This document shows, piece after piece, positions 18,920 through 26,737 of a stretch of DNA of 49,170 nt. The stretch is taken from contig NZ_LGIS01000019.1 in NCBI RefSeq assembly GCF_001187905.1, positions 1 to 49,170 of the forward strand, in the 5' to 3' direction. Source of the DNA: Pantoea sp. RIT-PI-b (GTDB taxonomy: Bacteria > Pseudomonadota > Gammaproteobacteria > Enterobacterales > Enterobacteriaceae). Numbering within the stretch: the first letter of the stretch is position 1; each line of letters starts with the position of its first letter. The notes below the pieces were generated by a model. It searched no databases and had not been told where the DNA came from. It worked only from the letters and a program-made list of their open reading frames with translations. Made by a program: the position numbers and the translations under genes.

Positions 18920-20376
18920 TCCTGTCCCGGCGCGAGGCCTGTCATCTCACAGGCCAGCGCGCCGGTGCGCTGCAGTGCCCAGGTGTAACGCTCATCAAAC
19001 GGATAGCAGCAGGAGAGGCGCAACGCGTGCGTATAGCGATCGCTCAGCGAGTAGAGCGCGCCCGGCGTCACACAAATGTGCTCCTGAAGCAGACGGTGAA
19101 ACATCTCCACGGTATCGACTTTGCCCGGCAGTTCTACCCAGAAAACAAACCCGCCGCGCGGCAGGGTAGCGCGCGTGCCCTGCGGAAAGTGGCGCGCCAG
19201 AATGCCGCGTGCCGCATCCAGATTCGCCGCATAGCGGCGACGCAGCGTACGCAGATGATGATCGTAACCGCCGCTTGCCAGGAATTCGGCCAGCGTTTCG
19301 CTCAGCAAACGTGACTCCGCCATCGATGAAACCGCTTTGAGGTGAGCGATGGCGTGATGAAAACGTCCGGCGGCGGTCCAGCCGACGCGAAAATCGGGCG
19401 CCACGGTTTTGGTAAAGCTGGTGCAGTAAATCACCCAGCCGTCACTATCAAAGGCCTTCACCGGCGGTGACAGCGGCCACTCAAACTGCAATTCGTCATA
19501 CAAACCATCTTCCAGCAGCGGAACGTGGTAAGTATTCACTAACTTCGCCAGGCGCTTTTTGTTCTCCAGCGGCATCACATAGCCCAGCGGGTTCTGTGCG
19601 CCCGGCATGGCGATCACTGCCTGAATACGTTTCTCCTGCAGCAGCATCTCCAGCGCATCGAGCGACAACCCTTGCTGCGGATCGGTGGGGATTTCCAGCG
19701 CCTTCAGTCCCAACGAGGCCAGCAGCGGGAACAGGAAAAAATAGGTCGGCGATTCCAGACCGATGCAGTCGCCAGGTTTGGTCACCGCACGCAGCGCCAG
19801 CTGCAACGCTTCCATGCAGCCGTGGGTAAGGGTGATCGCTTGTGGCGGCAGGTTGATGCCATTATGCAGCGCGCGCCGTGCAATCTCCTCCCGTAAGCGC
19901 TCACTACCAGGCGGCAGCGCATAGCGTCCGATAATGTCGGGATTCTGTCGTAAAATCGATGCGGTAATGCGCCCGATACGCGCCGCAGGATAGAAGGTGC
20001 CATCCTGCGGACAGGCCAGCGAGATATTGGTGTACTCCGGATTATTTTGCGCGGCGAACACCTGCTCAATCAGTTCCAGCTTTTGCGCACTGGGATCGTT
20101 AATTTTGGGAGGTAACGGTTTTACCGCGCGCGTCACGGCGGGCAGCACGCCACGCACGTAATAGCCGGATTGCGGACGTGATTCGATCAGGCCACGATCT
20201 TCAAGCACTTGCCACGCATTAAGCACCGTATTGATACTAACCTGATGCGATTGCGCCACGCGGCGAATCGCCGGCAGCCGCTTGCCCGGCTTCAGGGTGC
20301 CCTGATGAATCGACTCGGCAAAGCTATCGACCAACTGCTGATACAGCGTTTGGCCGGAAGAAAGGGGAAGGGACAC
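18886..20376 (-). CDS. MocR-type regulator (GntR HTH + aminotransferase)
   Basis: About 496 residues. The N-terminal GntR-type winged helix (TLYQQLVDSFAESIHQGTLK…SINTVLNAWQVLEDRG) joins a fold-type I aminotransferase domain that binds PLP (lysine in CTSFTKTVAPDFRVGW). MocR proteins sense PLP or amino compounds and act on a neighbouring gene. The GTG at 20376 is preferred: GGAGG ends 5 nt before it, and the longer ORF to 20460 would place the palindromic operator inside the coding region. Divergent from a LysE-family exporter, the probable target. Confidence 0.88.
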   Translation of the reverse strand: MSLPLSSGQTLYQQLVDSFAESIHQGTLKPGKRLPAIRRVAQSHQVSINTVLNAWQVLEDRGLIESRPQSGYYVRGVLPAVTRAVKPLPPKINDPSAQKLELIEQVFAAQNNPEYTNISLACPQDGTFYPAARIGRITASILRQNPDIIGRYALPPGSERLREEIARRALHNGINLPPQAITLTHGCMEALQLALRAVTKPGDCIGLESPTYFFLFPLLASLGLKALEIPTDPQQGLSLDALEMLLQEKRIQAVIAMPGAQNPLGYVMPLENKKRLAKLVNTYHVPLLEDGLYDELQFEWPLSPPVKAFDSDGWVIYCTSFTKTVAPDFRVGWTAAGRFHHAIAHLKAVSSMAESRLLSETLAEFLASGGYDHHLRTLRRRYAANLDAARGILARHFPQGTRATLPRGGFVFWVELPGKVDTVEMFHRLLQEHICVTPGALYSLSDRYTHALRLSCCYPFDERYTWALQRTGALACEMTGLAPGQDQGLPLRPQVV

Positions 20377-20392
20377 AAAAGCCTCCGCGCGC

Positions 20393-20430
20393 GATGGATA
20401 CAATTCATATTTGAGACAACTGTATCCATC
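20393..20430. promoter_or_regulatory. Palindromic operator between mocR and lysE-type gene
   Basis: GATGGATACA (20393-20402) and TGTATCCATC (20421-20430) form a perfect 10-bp inverted repeat with an 18-bp spacer. It lies 17 bp from the regulator's GTG start and 83 bp from the exporter start. Best explained as the binding site of the MocR regulator. Confidence 0.6.
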
Positions 20431-20512
20431 ACAATAGTCATTTTGTGTCTCTGTTTCCATTGCAGCGTACGCATTAGCATGAAGGCATCATTGATTGTTA
20501 AGGAAGTACGCC

Positions 20513-21100
20513 ATGCTCGATCCCTCATTTTTCAGCTATGTCACCGTTATGTCGATCACTCCCGGCCCGAACAACCTGCTGCTGGCGACTTCCGGCGTCA
20601 ACTTTGGCTTCAAACGCACGCTGCCGATGCTATTTGGCATTCTACTGGGTTGTGCGATTCAGATGCTGCTGGCGAGTATGGCGCTCGATGTGTTGTTGCA
20701 CTGGATGGGCGCGATTCGCCTGCCGCTGACAGTGGTCGGATGCAGTTATCTGCTGTGGCTTTCGTGGAAGATATTCCGCGCCGGCGCACCGCAGCTACGC
20801 GAACGCCCGCGCCCCATGACGTTAATTGGCGGCATCTGTTTCCAGGCGGTGAACCCAAAAGCGTGGTTGATGGTGACGAATGTGGCGCTGATATACGCCA
20901 ACAGCAACGGCGTGCTAACCGTGTTACTGGGATTCGCGGCGCTGAATCTGCCGTGCATCTTGATTTGGGCTGCATTGGGCGACCGCCTACGCAGCCATCT
21001 GCAGGTAGCGTGGAAACGTCAGGCGTTTAACAGTTTGATGGCATTGTCGCTGGTGGCCACCACCGGTTGGATGCTGTACGACGCAGTGTTGTTGAGTTAA
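20513..21100 (+). CDS. LysE/RhtB family amino acid exporter
   Basis: 195 residues, five to six membrane helices, with the family signature ITPGPNNLLLATSGVNFGFKRTLP in the first helix-loop (quoted only as the opening part SITPGPNN) and NPKAWLMV in the middle. The family exports amino acids and related compounds by proton motive force. The start at 20513 follows AAGGAAG at 7 nt; the ORF opening at 20495 lacks a site. Control by the divergent PLP-binding MocR regulator suggests the exported molecule is an amino acid or amine, not identified. Confidence 0.88.
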   Translation: MLDPSFFSYVTVMSITPGPNNLLLATSGVNFGFKRTLPMLFGILLGCAIQMLLASMALDVLLHWMGAIRLPLTVVGCSYLLWLSWKIFRAGAPQLRERPRPMTLIGGICFQAVNPKAWLMVTNVALIYANSNGVLTVLLGFAALNLPCILIWAALGDRLRSHLQVAWKRQAFNSLMALSLVATTGWMLYDAVLLS

Positions 21101-21133
21101 CCATTACGATGCGCATGGCGGTGCACCGTAATG

Positions 21134-21157
21134 ATAGGGTCGCCATTCATGGCGACC
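21134..21157. repeat. REP-like element B
   Basis: ATAGGG then GGTCGCC-attcat-GGCGACC. A degenerate inverted partner (GATGCGCATGGCGGTGCACCG, 21108-21128 approximately) precedes it. It lies between the exporter and the end of higA. Confidence 0.75.
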
Positions 21158-21165
21158 GCAACCAC

Positions 21166-21531
21166 TCACAATCCAACCAAACTCTCCAATGGAATACCAA
21201 ACTGCTTATGCAGATTACGGATCATTTCCAGTGATAAAGAACGTTTCCCATTGAGCACTTCATAAACGCGATTACGACGACCGATGGCAGGCTCCAAATC
21301 TTTGGCTGTCAGCCCTTGTTGCTCCATGCGGAATTTAATGGCTTCAATCGGATCTGCCGCCTCTATGGGATAATGCTTTTTTTCCCATGCCTCAATGCGC
21401 ATGCTCATCACGATCATATAATCGCTCTCTGGCGTGCCGAGCTCAGGCACATCTTCAAAGAGCGGCGAGATAGCCTCAAGAGCGGCTTCGTAATCCTGTT
21501 CGGAATGAATGGGTTTAATGGTTAGTGTCAT
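21166..21531 (-). CDS. higA: HigA-type antitoxin
   Basis: 121 residues. An N-terminal helical region (about 1-60) is followed by an XRE-type HTH (about 75-115, LTAKDLEPAIGRRNRVYEVLNGKRSL in outline). It resembles E. coli HigA/YgjM. The antitoxin neutralises HigB and represses the operon. Its ATG overlaps the higB stop by 1 nt (toxin-first order, the rule for hig loci). Confidence 0.9.
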   Translation of the reverse strand: MTLTIKPIHSEQDYEAALEAISPLFEDVPELGTPESDYMIVMSMRIEAWEKKHYPIEAADPIEAIKFRMEQQGLTAKDLEPAIGRRNRVYEVLNGKRSLSLEMIRNLHKQFGIPLESLVGL

Positions 21532-21842
21532 TAGCGTTGCTCCACCGTATTAGCGTCAATCGCGTCATATTCCCGATGTGTGCCGATAAACTTTATAAAT
21601 ATCAGCTTCTGTGGATACGCGATGGCCGCTATCAGTCGATAATCGTTTCCTTTGATGTTGAATACCACTCGGCTGCCTTTAAGGATGCTGGCGTGGCGGT
21701 ATTGTTCCTTGATGTCTGCCGGGCTTGACCAGTCGGCCTTTTGTGCTTCATCAATCCAGGCTCTTAACGGCTGCGAAGAGTCGGGGTTCGCCGTCATAAA
21801 CTCCCTTAATGACCTTACCGATATAATTCTCATGCAGCGCAT
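21531..21842 (-). CDS. higB: HigB-type mRNA interferase toxin
   Basis: 103 residues of the HigB_toxin group related to E. coli YgjN/HigB: RIISVRSLREFMTANPDSSQPL, then RVVFNIKGNDYRLIAAIAY and IGTHREYDAID (only partly quoted). HigB cleaves mRNA on the ribosome; the RelE-like fold is inferred from the family. Either the ATG at 21842 or the one at 21833 could start it; the first is listed because GGGA lies 5 nt upstream. Upstream are two near-identical palindromes that fit HigA autorepression. Confidence 0.88.
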   Translation of the reverse strand: MRCMRIISVRSLREFMTANPDSSQPLRAWIDEAQKADWSSPADIKEQYRHASILKGSRVVFNIKGNDYRLIAAIAYPQKLIFIKFIGTHREYDAIDANTVEQR

Positions 21843-21847
21843 CTTAA

Positions 21848-21889
21848 TCCCGTTTTGGGACTATAACAAACCTGAATCCCAATTTGGGA
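21848..21889. promoter_or_regulatory. Twin HigA operators
   Basis: Two 13-bp palindromes, TCCCGTTTTGGGA (21848-21860) and TCCCAATTTGGGA (21877-21889), with centres 29 bp apart, immediately upstream of higB. Spacing near three helical turns suits two HigA dimers on the same face. Confidence 0.7.
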
Positions 21890-21907
21890 CATTTCTTGCG
21901 TTAGGCA

Positions 21908-21936
21908 TAAAAAAAGAGGCCGCTTGTGCGGCCTCT
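21908..21936 (-). terminator. mqo terminator
   Basis: Read on the minus strand: AGAGGCCGC, loop ACAA, GCGGCCTCT, then a T tract. It starts 29 nt after the mqo stop and separates mqo from the higBA promoter. Confidence 0.93.
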
Positions 21937-21964
21937 CATCTTTGCAGCAAACAATGCTACCTTG

Positions 21965-23575
21965 TTACTTCCCCACCACATGCGCCGTTTCGCGCGCTTC
22001 ATCGTTGGCGGCATCCGGTGTAACAACGGGCTCGTAATCGAGCTGCAGCACGCGGCTGGTATCTGCCAGCACTTTCTCGGTCAGCGCCACATCGCCGTTC
22101 AGCTTGCGACCCCACGATGGGATCACCATGCGGATTTTGGTCTGCCATTCCGGTGAACGCATCTGCTCTGGGAAGGCTTTCGCCATCAGCTCGAGCATAA
22201 TCGGTGCCGCGGTTGATGCACCAGGCGATGCGCCGAGCAGCGCCGAAATTGTACCGTCTTCCGAGGTCACCACTTCGGTGCCCAGACGCAGGACGCCGCC
22301 CTCTTTGGCATCATTTTTGATGATCTGCACGCGCTGGCCTGCCGTCACCAAACGCCAATCTTCCTGCTGTGCCTGCGGTACGTAAGCACGTAAGGCTTCC
22401 ATACGATCGCTGTCGCTTTGCAGCACCTGATCAACCAGATATTTCACCAGGTCGAAACTCTTCAGGCCAACCTGCACCATCGGTTTCAGGTTACTGCCAT
22501 TCATCGCACCGAACATATCCAGCAGCGAACCTTGCTTGAGGAATTTGGTGGAGAAGGTGGCGAACGGGCCAAACAGCAGCACTTGTTTGCCATCCAGCAC
22601 GCGCGTATCGACATGCGGCACCGACATCGGCGGGGCGCCGACGCTGGCTTTGCCATACACCTTCGCCATGTGCTGTTTCACCACCTCCGGATTTTCCGTC
22701 ACCAGGAAAGAGCCGCCCACCGGGAAACCGGCGTAGCCTTTCACTTCCGGAATGCCCGATTTCTGCAGCAGCGGCAACGCCGCGCCGCCGGCACCAATAA
22801 ACAACTGGCGCGTGGTCAGCACGCGATCTTCGCCGCTGACCAGATTATGCAGGCTTACCTGCCAGCGGCCATCGCTCAGGCGCTTGATATCACGCACTTC
22901 CTGGCGTAGACGCAGACGGAAATTGGCTTTCTTCTCTAAAGCAGCAATCAGCTGACGCGTCACTTCACCGAAGTTCACGTCGGTACCCATCTCGGTCCAG
23001 GTGGCGGCGACTTTCTGCTTGCTGTCACGCCCATTCATCACCAGCGGAATCCACTGGGTGATTTGATCGCGGTCTTCTGAATAGCTCATGCCGCGGAACA
23101 GCGTACTTTTCTGCAACGCATTGAAGCGCTTGCGCAGGAATTCAACGTTATCGTCGCCCCAGACGAAACTCATGTGCGGCGTACTGTGGATAAAGCTTTT
23201 GGGATTGCGCAGGTTGCCTTTCTGAACGTGATAAGCCCAGAACTGGCGCGAAATCTGGAACGATTCGTTAATCGCCACCGCTTTAGCGATGTCGATGCTG
23301 CCATCCGCCTTCTGCGGCGTATAGTTCAGCTCGGCCAGCGCGGCGTGGCCGGTGCCAGCGTTGTTCCAGCCATTCGAGGATTCAACCGCCACGTCATCAA
23401 GGCGTTCAACCATCTCAATCGACCAGTCAGGCTCGAGATCCTGCAGCCATGTGCCGAGGGTCGCACTCATCACGCCTGCGCCAATCAGCAGTACGTCGAC
23501 GTCTTTTCGTTCCTGAAGGTTTGCGCTTTCCTTGCCAGCGGCGGCGAGCGCCAGATTTACCGCAGTAGTACTCAT
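21965..23575 (-). CDS. mqo: Malate:quinone oxidoreductase
   Basis: 536 residues (E. coli 548). An FAD-dependent peripheral membrane enzyme that oxidises malate to oxaloacetate and passes electrons to the quinone pool, a TCA-cycle and respiratory step. Rossmann FAD motif [14 protein letters not shown] near residues 29-42; [22 protein letters not shown] (partial quote [14 protein letters not shown]) is a family hallmark. GAGGAG lies 9 nt before the ATG. Monocistronic, with a terminator downstream. In E. coli, mqo is controlled by ArcA, but no site was placed here. Confidence 0.96.
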   Translation of the reverse strand: MSTTAVNLALAAAGKESANLQERKDVDVLLIGAGVMSATLGTWLQDLEPDWSIEMVERLDDVAVESSNGWNNAGTGHAALAELNYTPQKADGSIDIAKAVAINESFQISRQFWAYHVQKGNLRNPKSFIHSTPHMSFVWGDDNVEFLRKRFNALQKSTLFRGMSYSEDRDQITQWIPLVMNGRDSKQKVAATWTEMGTDVNFGEVTRQLIAALEKKANFRLRLRQEVRDIKRLSDGRWQVSLHNLVSGEDRVLTTRQLFIGAGGAALPLLQKSGIPEVKGYAGFPVGGSFLVTENPEVVKQHMAKVYGKASVGAPPMSVPHVDTRVLDGKQVLLFGPFATFSTKFLKQGSLLDMFGAMNGSNLKPMVQVGLKSFDLVKYLVDQVLQSDSDRMEALRAYVPQAQQEDWRLVTAGQRVQIIKNDAKEGGVLRLGTEVVTSEDGTISALLGASPGASTAAPIMLELMAKAFPEQMRSPEWQTKIRMVIPSWGRKLNGDVALTEKVLADTSRVLQLDYEPVVTPDAANDEARETAHVVGK

Positions 23576-24110
23576 GAGGCGACATCTCCTCTCTCTGTTG
23601 ACCTGAAGCTCAACAGGTTCGCAGGCGAAATAGCCGCGCTTCTTTCGAGCGCGTGGCGCTACTTCTCAAAGGTTAAGACTCAGGTATAAGTCATGGGGAC
23701 GATAACGGTTAACTGCACGTTATGCATATGCATTCGAATATAACATTCTCGTATCGGAATTAAACGTTTGTTTATTTTTTAAAGGCGGAAATGATTCAGC
23801 ATAAGAATTAATCAGCTCAACCCCGCTGCCATAAGGGATTTTTATCTCTTAATCAGACGCTTATAGTAATGTGAATGTTATGGGTTTGTGAGTGTTATTG
23901 GCGGGTGCGTTAATAGGTAGTGAGGTGCGTCACAAATTAATTATATGAATTTTAAGTGATTTACGTAAATTGACTATTTATGCGGAATTTATGTTGCGTG
24001 ATATTTCGCCATGCCGTGTAAAAGTAATGTTACATTTTTGTGGTGATGAATTTAGGCGTGAGCAGGCATGCCATGCAGAAGAAAAATGCATCACCTTGCA
24101 GGAAAAGCGA
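23576..24110. other. Long intergenic region upstream of mqo
   Basis: 535 bp with no gene that I can support. It holds the mqo promoter and leader, in which CTGTTGA (23595-23601) and TCAACAG (23610-23616) form a 7-bp hairpin. Further out it is AT-rich and contains a 12-bp palindrome ATTTACGTAAAT (23959-23970). A plus-strand ORF over 23970-24392 is judged an antisense shadow of ybdJ. No repeats of the two families in this window lie here. Confidence 0.5.
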
Positions 24111-24350
24111 TCAGCGCGAGCGACGTCGCCACAGGAAGCGAATCACGAAGAACTCAATCGCGCCCAGCAGCAAAAACCACAGGCTAAAGACAATCGTATA
24201 CAGCTGATTAACATCCATCAGGTGCAAACTTTCTTGCAGCTGTTTTGCCAGCTCAATGCCAAACGAGGGCGCGGGCAGCAGCAGTGCAGAGAGAAAGCCC
24301 AGCAGCAGAATGCCACCCGGGATAATCAGCGTTTCGAACGGGTTATTCAT
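24111..24350 (-). CDS. ybdJ: Small membrane protein YbdJ (DUF1158)
   Basis: 79 residues with two hydrophobic helices (about 8-28 and 52-73) ending in RRRSR. It matches E. coli YbdJ: NPFETLIIPGGILLLGFLSALLLPAP against KHPLETLTTAAGILLMAFLS (each partly quoted), plus HLMDVNQLYT and LGAIEFFVIRFLWRR. Function is unknown. The ATG at 24350 aligns with YbdJ; an ATG two codons earlier (24356) with GGAA 4 nt upstream is an alternative. It is divergent from mntP. Confidence 0.82.
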   Translation of the reverse strand: MNNPFETLIIPGGILLLGFLSALLLPAPSFGIELAKQLQESLHLMDVNQLYTIVFSLWFLLLGAIEFFVIRFLWRRRSR

Positions 24351-24485
24351 GGTCATTTTTCCAAATCAGTTAGCGCGGGCATTAGCGCATAAAATGGCGC
24401 TGGGGTGCAATCCCCGTGCCGGATCGCGCTAAGAAATTTCTTCTATTCCATTCACTTAGCGTCAAAAATAGCGAAAGTTAAGAGT

Positions 24486-24501
24486 TATAGCCTTTGCTAT
24501 A
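24486..24501. promoter_or_regulatory. MntR box upstream of mntP
   Basis: A perfect inverted repeat TATAGC-CTTT-GCTATA. It matches the core of the E. coli MntR operator (ATAGCAAAGGCTAT), read on the other strand, and stands 135 bp before mntP. In E. coli MntR with manganese activates mntP, so the same is inferred. Confidence 0.8.
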
Positions 24502-24570
24502 CTTAAAGCCCTGATTTTACTGTCTTTTTTTTGGTGTTTTTGCGTGTTAGACTGCGCGCACTTTTTCATT

Positions 24571-24635
24571 ACTGAACAATAAATGCGGAGAAGTAGCGGC
24601 TTCAGGGCCTGTTCCGCGGCATTGATTGAAAACCC
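24571..24635 (+). promoter_or_regulatory. mntP leader with possible degenerate Mn element
   Basis: The mntP leader holds GCGGAGAAGTAGCGG and a GCGGA/TCCGC pairing around it. AGTAGC recalls the yybP-ykoY manganese riboswitch entry, and E. coli mntP has such a riboswitch. The stretch is too short and lacks the second conserved loop, so a full aptamer is not supported. There is no clear SD before the mntP ATG. Confidence 0.3.
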
Positions 24636-25208
24636 ATGACATTTATCGCAACCCTGATTCTGGCCTTTGGTATGTCGATGGACGCTTTCGCTGCAGCACT
24701 GGGCAAAGGCGCATCATTGCATCGCCCGAATTTCAAAGAAGCGCTGCGTACGGGCTTGATCTTTGGCGTCATCGAAATGCTGACGCCGCTGATTGGCTGG
24801 GCAATTGGCCTGGCGGCCAGTCGCTATGTTATGGCATGGGATCACTGGGTCGCTTTCGGTCTGTTAAGCGTGCTGGGCGGCCGTATGATCATGGAAGGCT
24901 TCCGTCAAACGGCTGATGAGCCCTGCGAAGCGCCGCAGCGTCACGGTTTTATGGTGCTGGCATTGACCGCTGTCGCCACCAGTCTGGATGCGCTGGCGGT
25001 GGGTGTGGGTTTGGCATTTCTGCAGGTCAATATCATCATGACCGCCGTCACCATCGGCGCCGCCACCACCGTGATGGCGACCACCGGCGTGCTGGTTGGA
25101 CGTTTTATCGGCCCGGTAATGGGCAAATGGGCTGAAGTGCTTGGCGGCGTGGTACTGATCAGTATTGGCTGCACCATTTTAAGCCAGCACATGGGTTGGT
25201 TTAACTAA
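24636..25208 (+). CDS. mntP: Manganese efflux pump MntP
   Basis: 190 residues, six membrane helices in two related halves. Each half carries an acidic motif: [15 protein letters not shown] near residues 12-26 and [19 protein letters not shown] near 110 (key residues the Asp in MD and LD). These match E. coli MntP (YebN), which exports Mn2+ and protects from its excess. The ATG at 24636 gives the family opening. It is preceded by an MntR box, tying it to manganese control, and followed by a REP-like repeat. Confidence 0.95.
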   Translation: MTFIATLILAFGMSMDAFAAALGKGASLHRPNFKEALRTGLIFGVIEMLTPLIGWAIGLAASRYVMAWDHWVAFGLLSVLGGRMIMEGFRQTADEPCEAPQRHGFMVLALTAVATSLDALAVGVGLAFLQVNIIMTAVTIGAATTVMATTGVLVGRFIGPVMGKWAEVLGGVVLISIGCTILSQHMGWFN

Positions 25209-25222
25209 CGATGCTGCTGCCT

Positions 25223-25283
25223 GGTGCGCATAAATGCGCACCCTACAACTTCCACTGTGCCTGGTCGTACCTTCATGGCGACC
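25223..25283. repeat. REP-like pair C
   Basis: GGTGCGC-ataaat-GCGCACC-CTAC (25223-25246), that is, a minus-strand GTAGGG-led hairpin, then a decayed plus-strand partner GGTCG-tacc-ttcat-GGCGACC (25263-25283). Lies 15 bp after mntP. Confidence 0.8.
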
Positions 25284-25401
25284 ACCGCAAACCCGCAATA
25301 AATCCCTATTCTGTGATCTACTTCAAAAATAATTGCAGTAAAAACGCTCAGACGCTATACTTTTTGCGTATTTCTTCAACAATTTTTGAATCAGGTGCTT
25401 T

Positions 25402-25479
25402 ATGAAACGCTTTTTCCGCTACGTGTTCCGTTCTTATGTAGAAACCTTCAAACACGTACCGCCGGGTGCTCTTAATTAA
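25402..25479 (+). CDS. Unrecognised 25-residue ORF
   Basis: MKRFFRYVFRSYVETFKHVP then PGALN, stop TAA. It is too short for most gene finders. In favour of a real gene: AGGTG 6-7 nt before the ATG, a basic and aromatic sequence able to form an amphipathic helix (residues 2-18), and an upstream AT-rich promoter-like stretch (TATACTTTTTGCG). I do not recognise the family. It could be a small membrane-associated peptide. It lies alone between mntP and the D-peptide locus, with no terminator visible before dgcN. Confidence 0.5.
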   Translation: MKRFFRYVFRSYVETFKHVPPGALN

Positions 25480-25728
25480 GATCTCCCCAGAATACCCTCG
25501 ATAATCGCGGTCAGGGATCGACCTGTGGTTATCAACTGTTTTCTTATCTCTCCAACCGCTTTCCCTGCCATTTCCCCGCTAATAGATTGATTTATCCCTT
25601 CAGCCATCACATTTAGATCTGGCTATAGCCGCAGGTTATACCCCGCTACTAAACAAGCATTCGTCACCCTTTCTTCTGCATGAAATAGTCAGCTCAGGCC
25701 CTCTAAACCGTCTGAAACGAGAAACATC

Positions 25729-26736
25729 ATGCTGATCCCACAACCTTATTTACTCTTCCTCGGCGACGTAACCGATCCACTGGCCGCTAAAACGGCACGC
25801 GGCATTCAGGTCTGGCGACCGGAGCAGTGCGTTGGCGAAATCAAATTGCCGGGCTGCACCGTCAGCCTTGGCCTCGACGAGCTCGATATTAACGCTGCTA
25901 AAGCGCGCGGGGCCAAAACGCTGGTGCTCGGTACCGCCAATGCGGGTGGTTACCTGCCAACACACTGGCTCGACACGGTAAAAAGCGCCATTTCCGCTGG
26001 TATGAACGTTGCCAGCGGTTTACATCATCGTTTGGTGGATGAGCCTGAGCTGGTGGCATTGGCCAAAGAGTTCGGCGTGGAGCTGTTCGACCTGCGCCAT
26101 ATGCGTCCAAAATTGAACGTCGGCAGCGGTAAAAAGCGTACAGGTAAGCGAGTGCTTACTGTTGGCACTGACTGCTCAGTGGGCAAAATGTACACCTCGC
26201 TGGCGCTGGAAGCGGCGATGCGCGAACGCGGCATGAAAGCCGATTTCCGCGCTACCGGTCAGACCGGCATTTTAGTGGCAGGCGAAGGGATTGCGATTGA
26301 TGCGGTGATTGCCGACTTCATCGCCGGTGCCGTTGAAGCGCTGTCGCCCGCCAATGACGCCGATCACTGGGATATCGTTGAAGGTCAGGGTTCGCTGTTC
26401 CATCCTTCCTATGCTGGCGTCAGCATGGGCCTGATTCACGGTGCGCAGCCGCACTGGCTGGTGATGTGCCACGAAATGGGCCGTCCGCATATGCGCCATC
26501 TGCCGCATCAGCCGATGGTCAGCCTGAAAGATTGTGTCGAAGCCAACCTGCGCGCGGCGCATGTCACCAGTGATGCCGTGCAGCTGGCCGGTTTCGCCAT
26601 CAACACCTCGAACTACAGCGAAGAGGAAGCGCGCGCCTATTGTGCAGAGGTCAGCGCTGAATTCGGTGTGCCTGCCACCGATCCGGTGCGCTTCGGCATT
26701 GCGGATATCGCCGCGCTGCTGCAGGAGCGCGGCTAA
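25729..26736 (+). CDS. dgcN: D-glutamate N-acetyltransferase DgcN (DUF1611)
   Basis: 335 residues, DUF1611. An N-terminal Rossmann-like domain (about 1-125) is followed by a P-loop-like domain with GTDCSVGK at 146-153 and EGQGSLFHPSYAGVS near 225. In Pseudoalteromonas and Pseudomonas, DgcN acetylates D-glutamate and DgcA then racemises N-acetyl-D-Glu to the L form; this is established knowledge for the family pair. dgcA follows after 1 nt, the diagnostic arrangement. The 249-bp region before it (25480-25728) holds no gene, only a presumed promoter; the ribosome site (GAGAAA) is weak. It is first in a plus-strand series with a peptide importer and peptidases. Confidence 0.85.
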   Translation: MLIPQPYLLFLGDVTDPLAAKTARGIQVWRPEQCVGEIKLPGCTVSLGLDELDINAAKARGAKTLVLGTANAGGYLPTHWLDTVKSAISAGMNVASGLHHRLVDEPELVALAKEFGVELFDLRHMRPKLNVGSGKKRTGKRVLTVGTDCSVGKMYTSLALEAAMRERGMKADFRATGQTGILVAGEGIAIDAVIADFIAGAVEALSPANDADHWDIVEGQGSLFHPSYAGVSMGLIHGAQPHWLVMCHEMGRPHMRHLPHQPMVSLKDCVEANLRAAHVTSDAVQLAGFAINTSNYSEEEARAYCAEVSAEFGVPATDPVRFGIADIAALLQERG

Positions 26737-26737
26737 C

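Noticed and set aside
23970..24392. A 140-residue plus-strand protein
   Set aside because: Antisense to ybdJ over much of its length, with atypical Gln/Arg-rich composition.
24500..24636. A complete yybP-ykoY manganese riboswitch before mntP
   Set aside because: Only an AGTAGC fragment and one pairing were found; the second conserved loop and enough length are missing.
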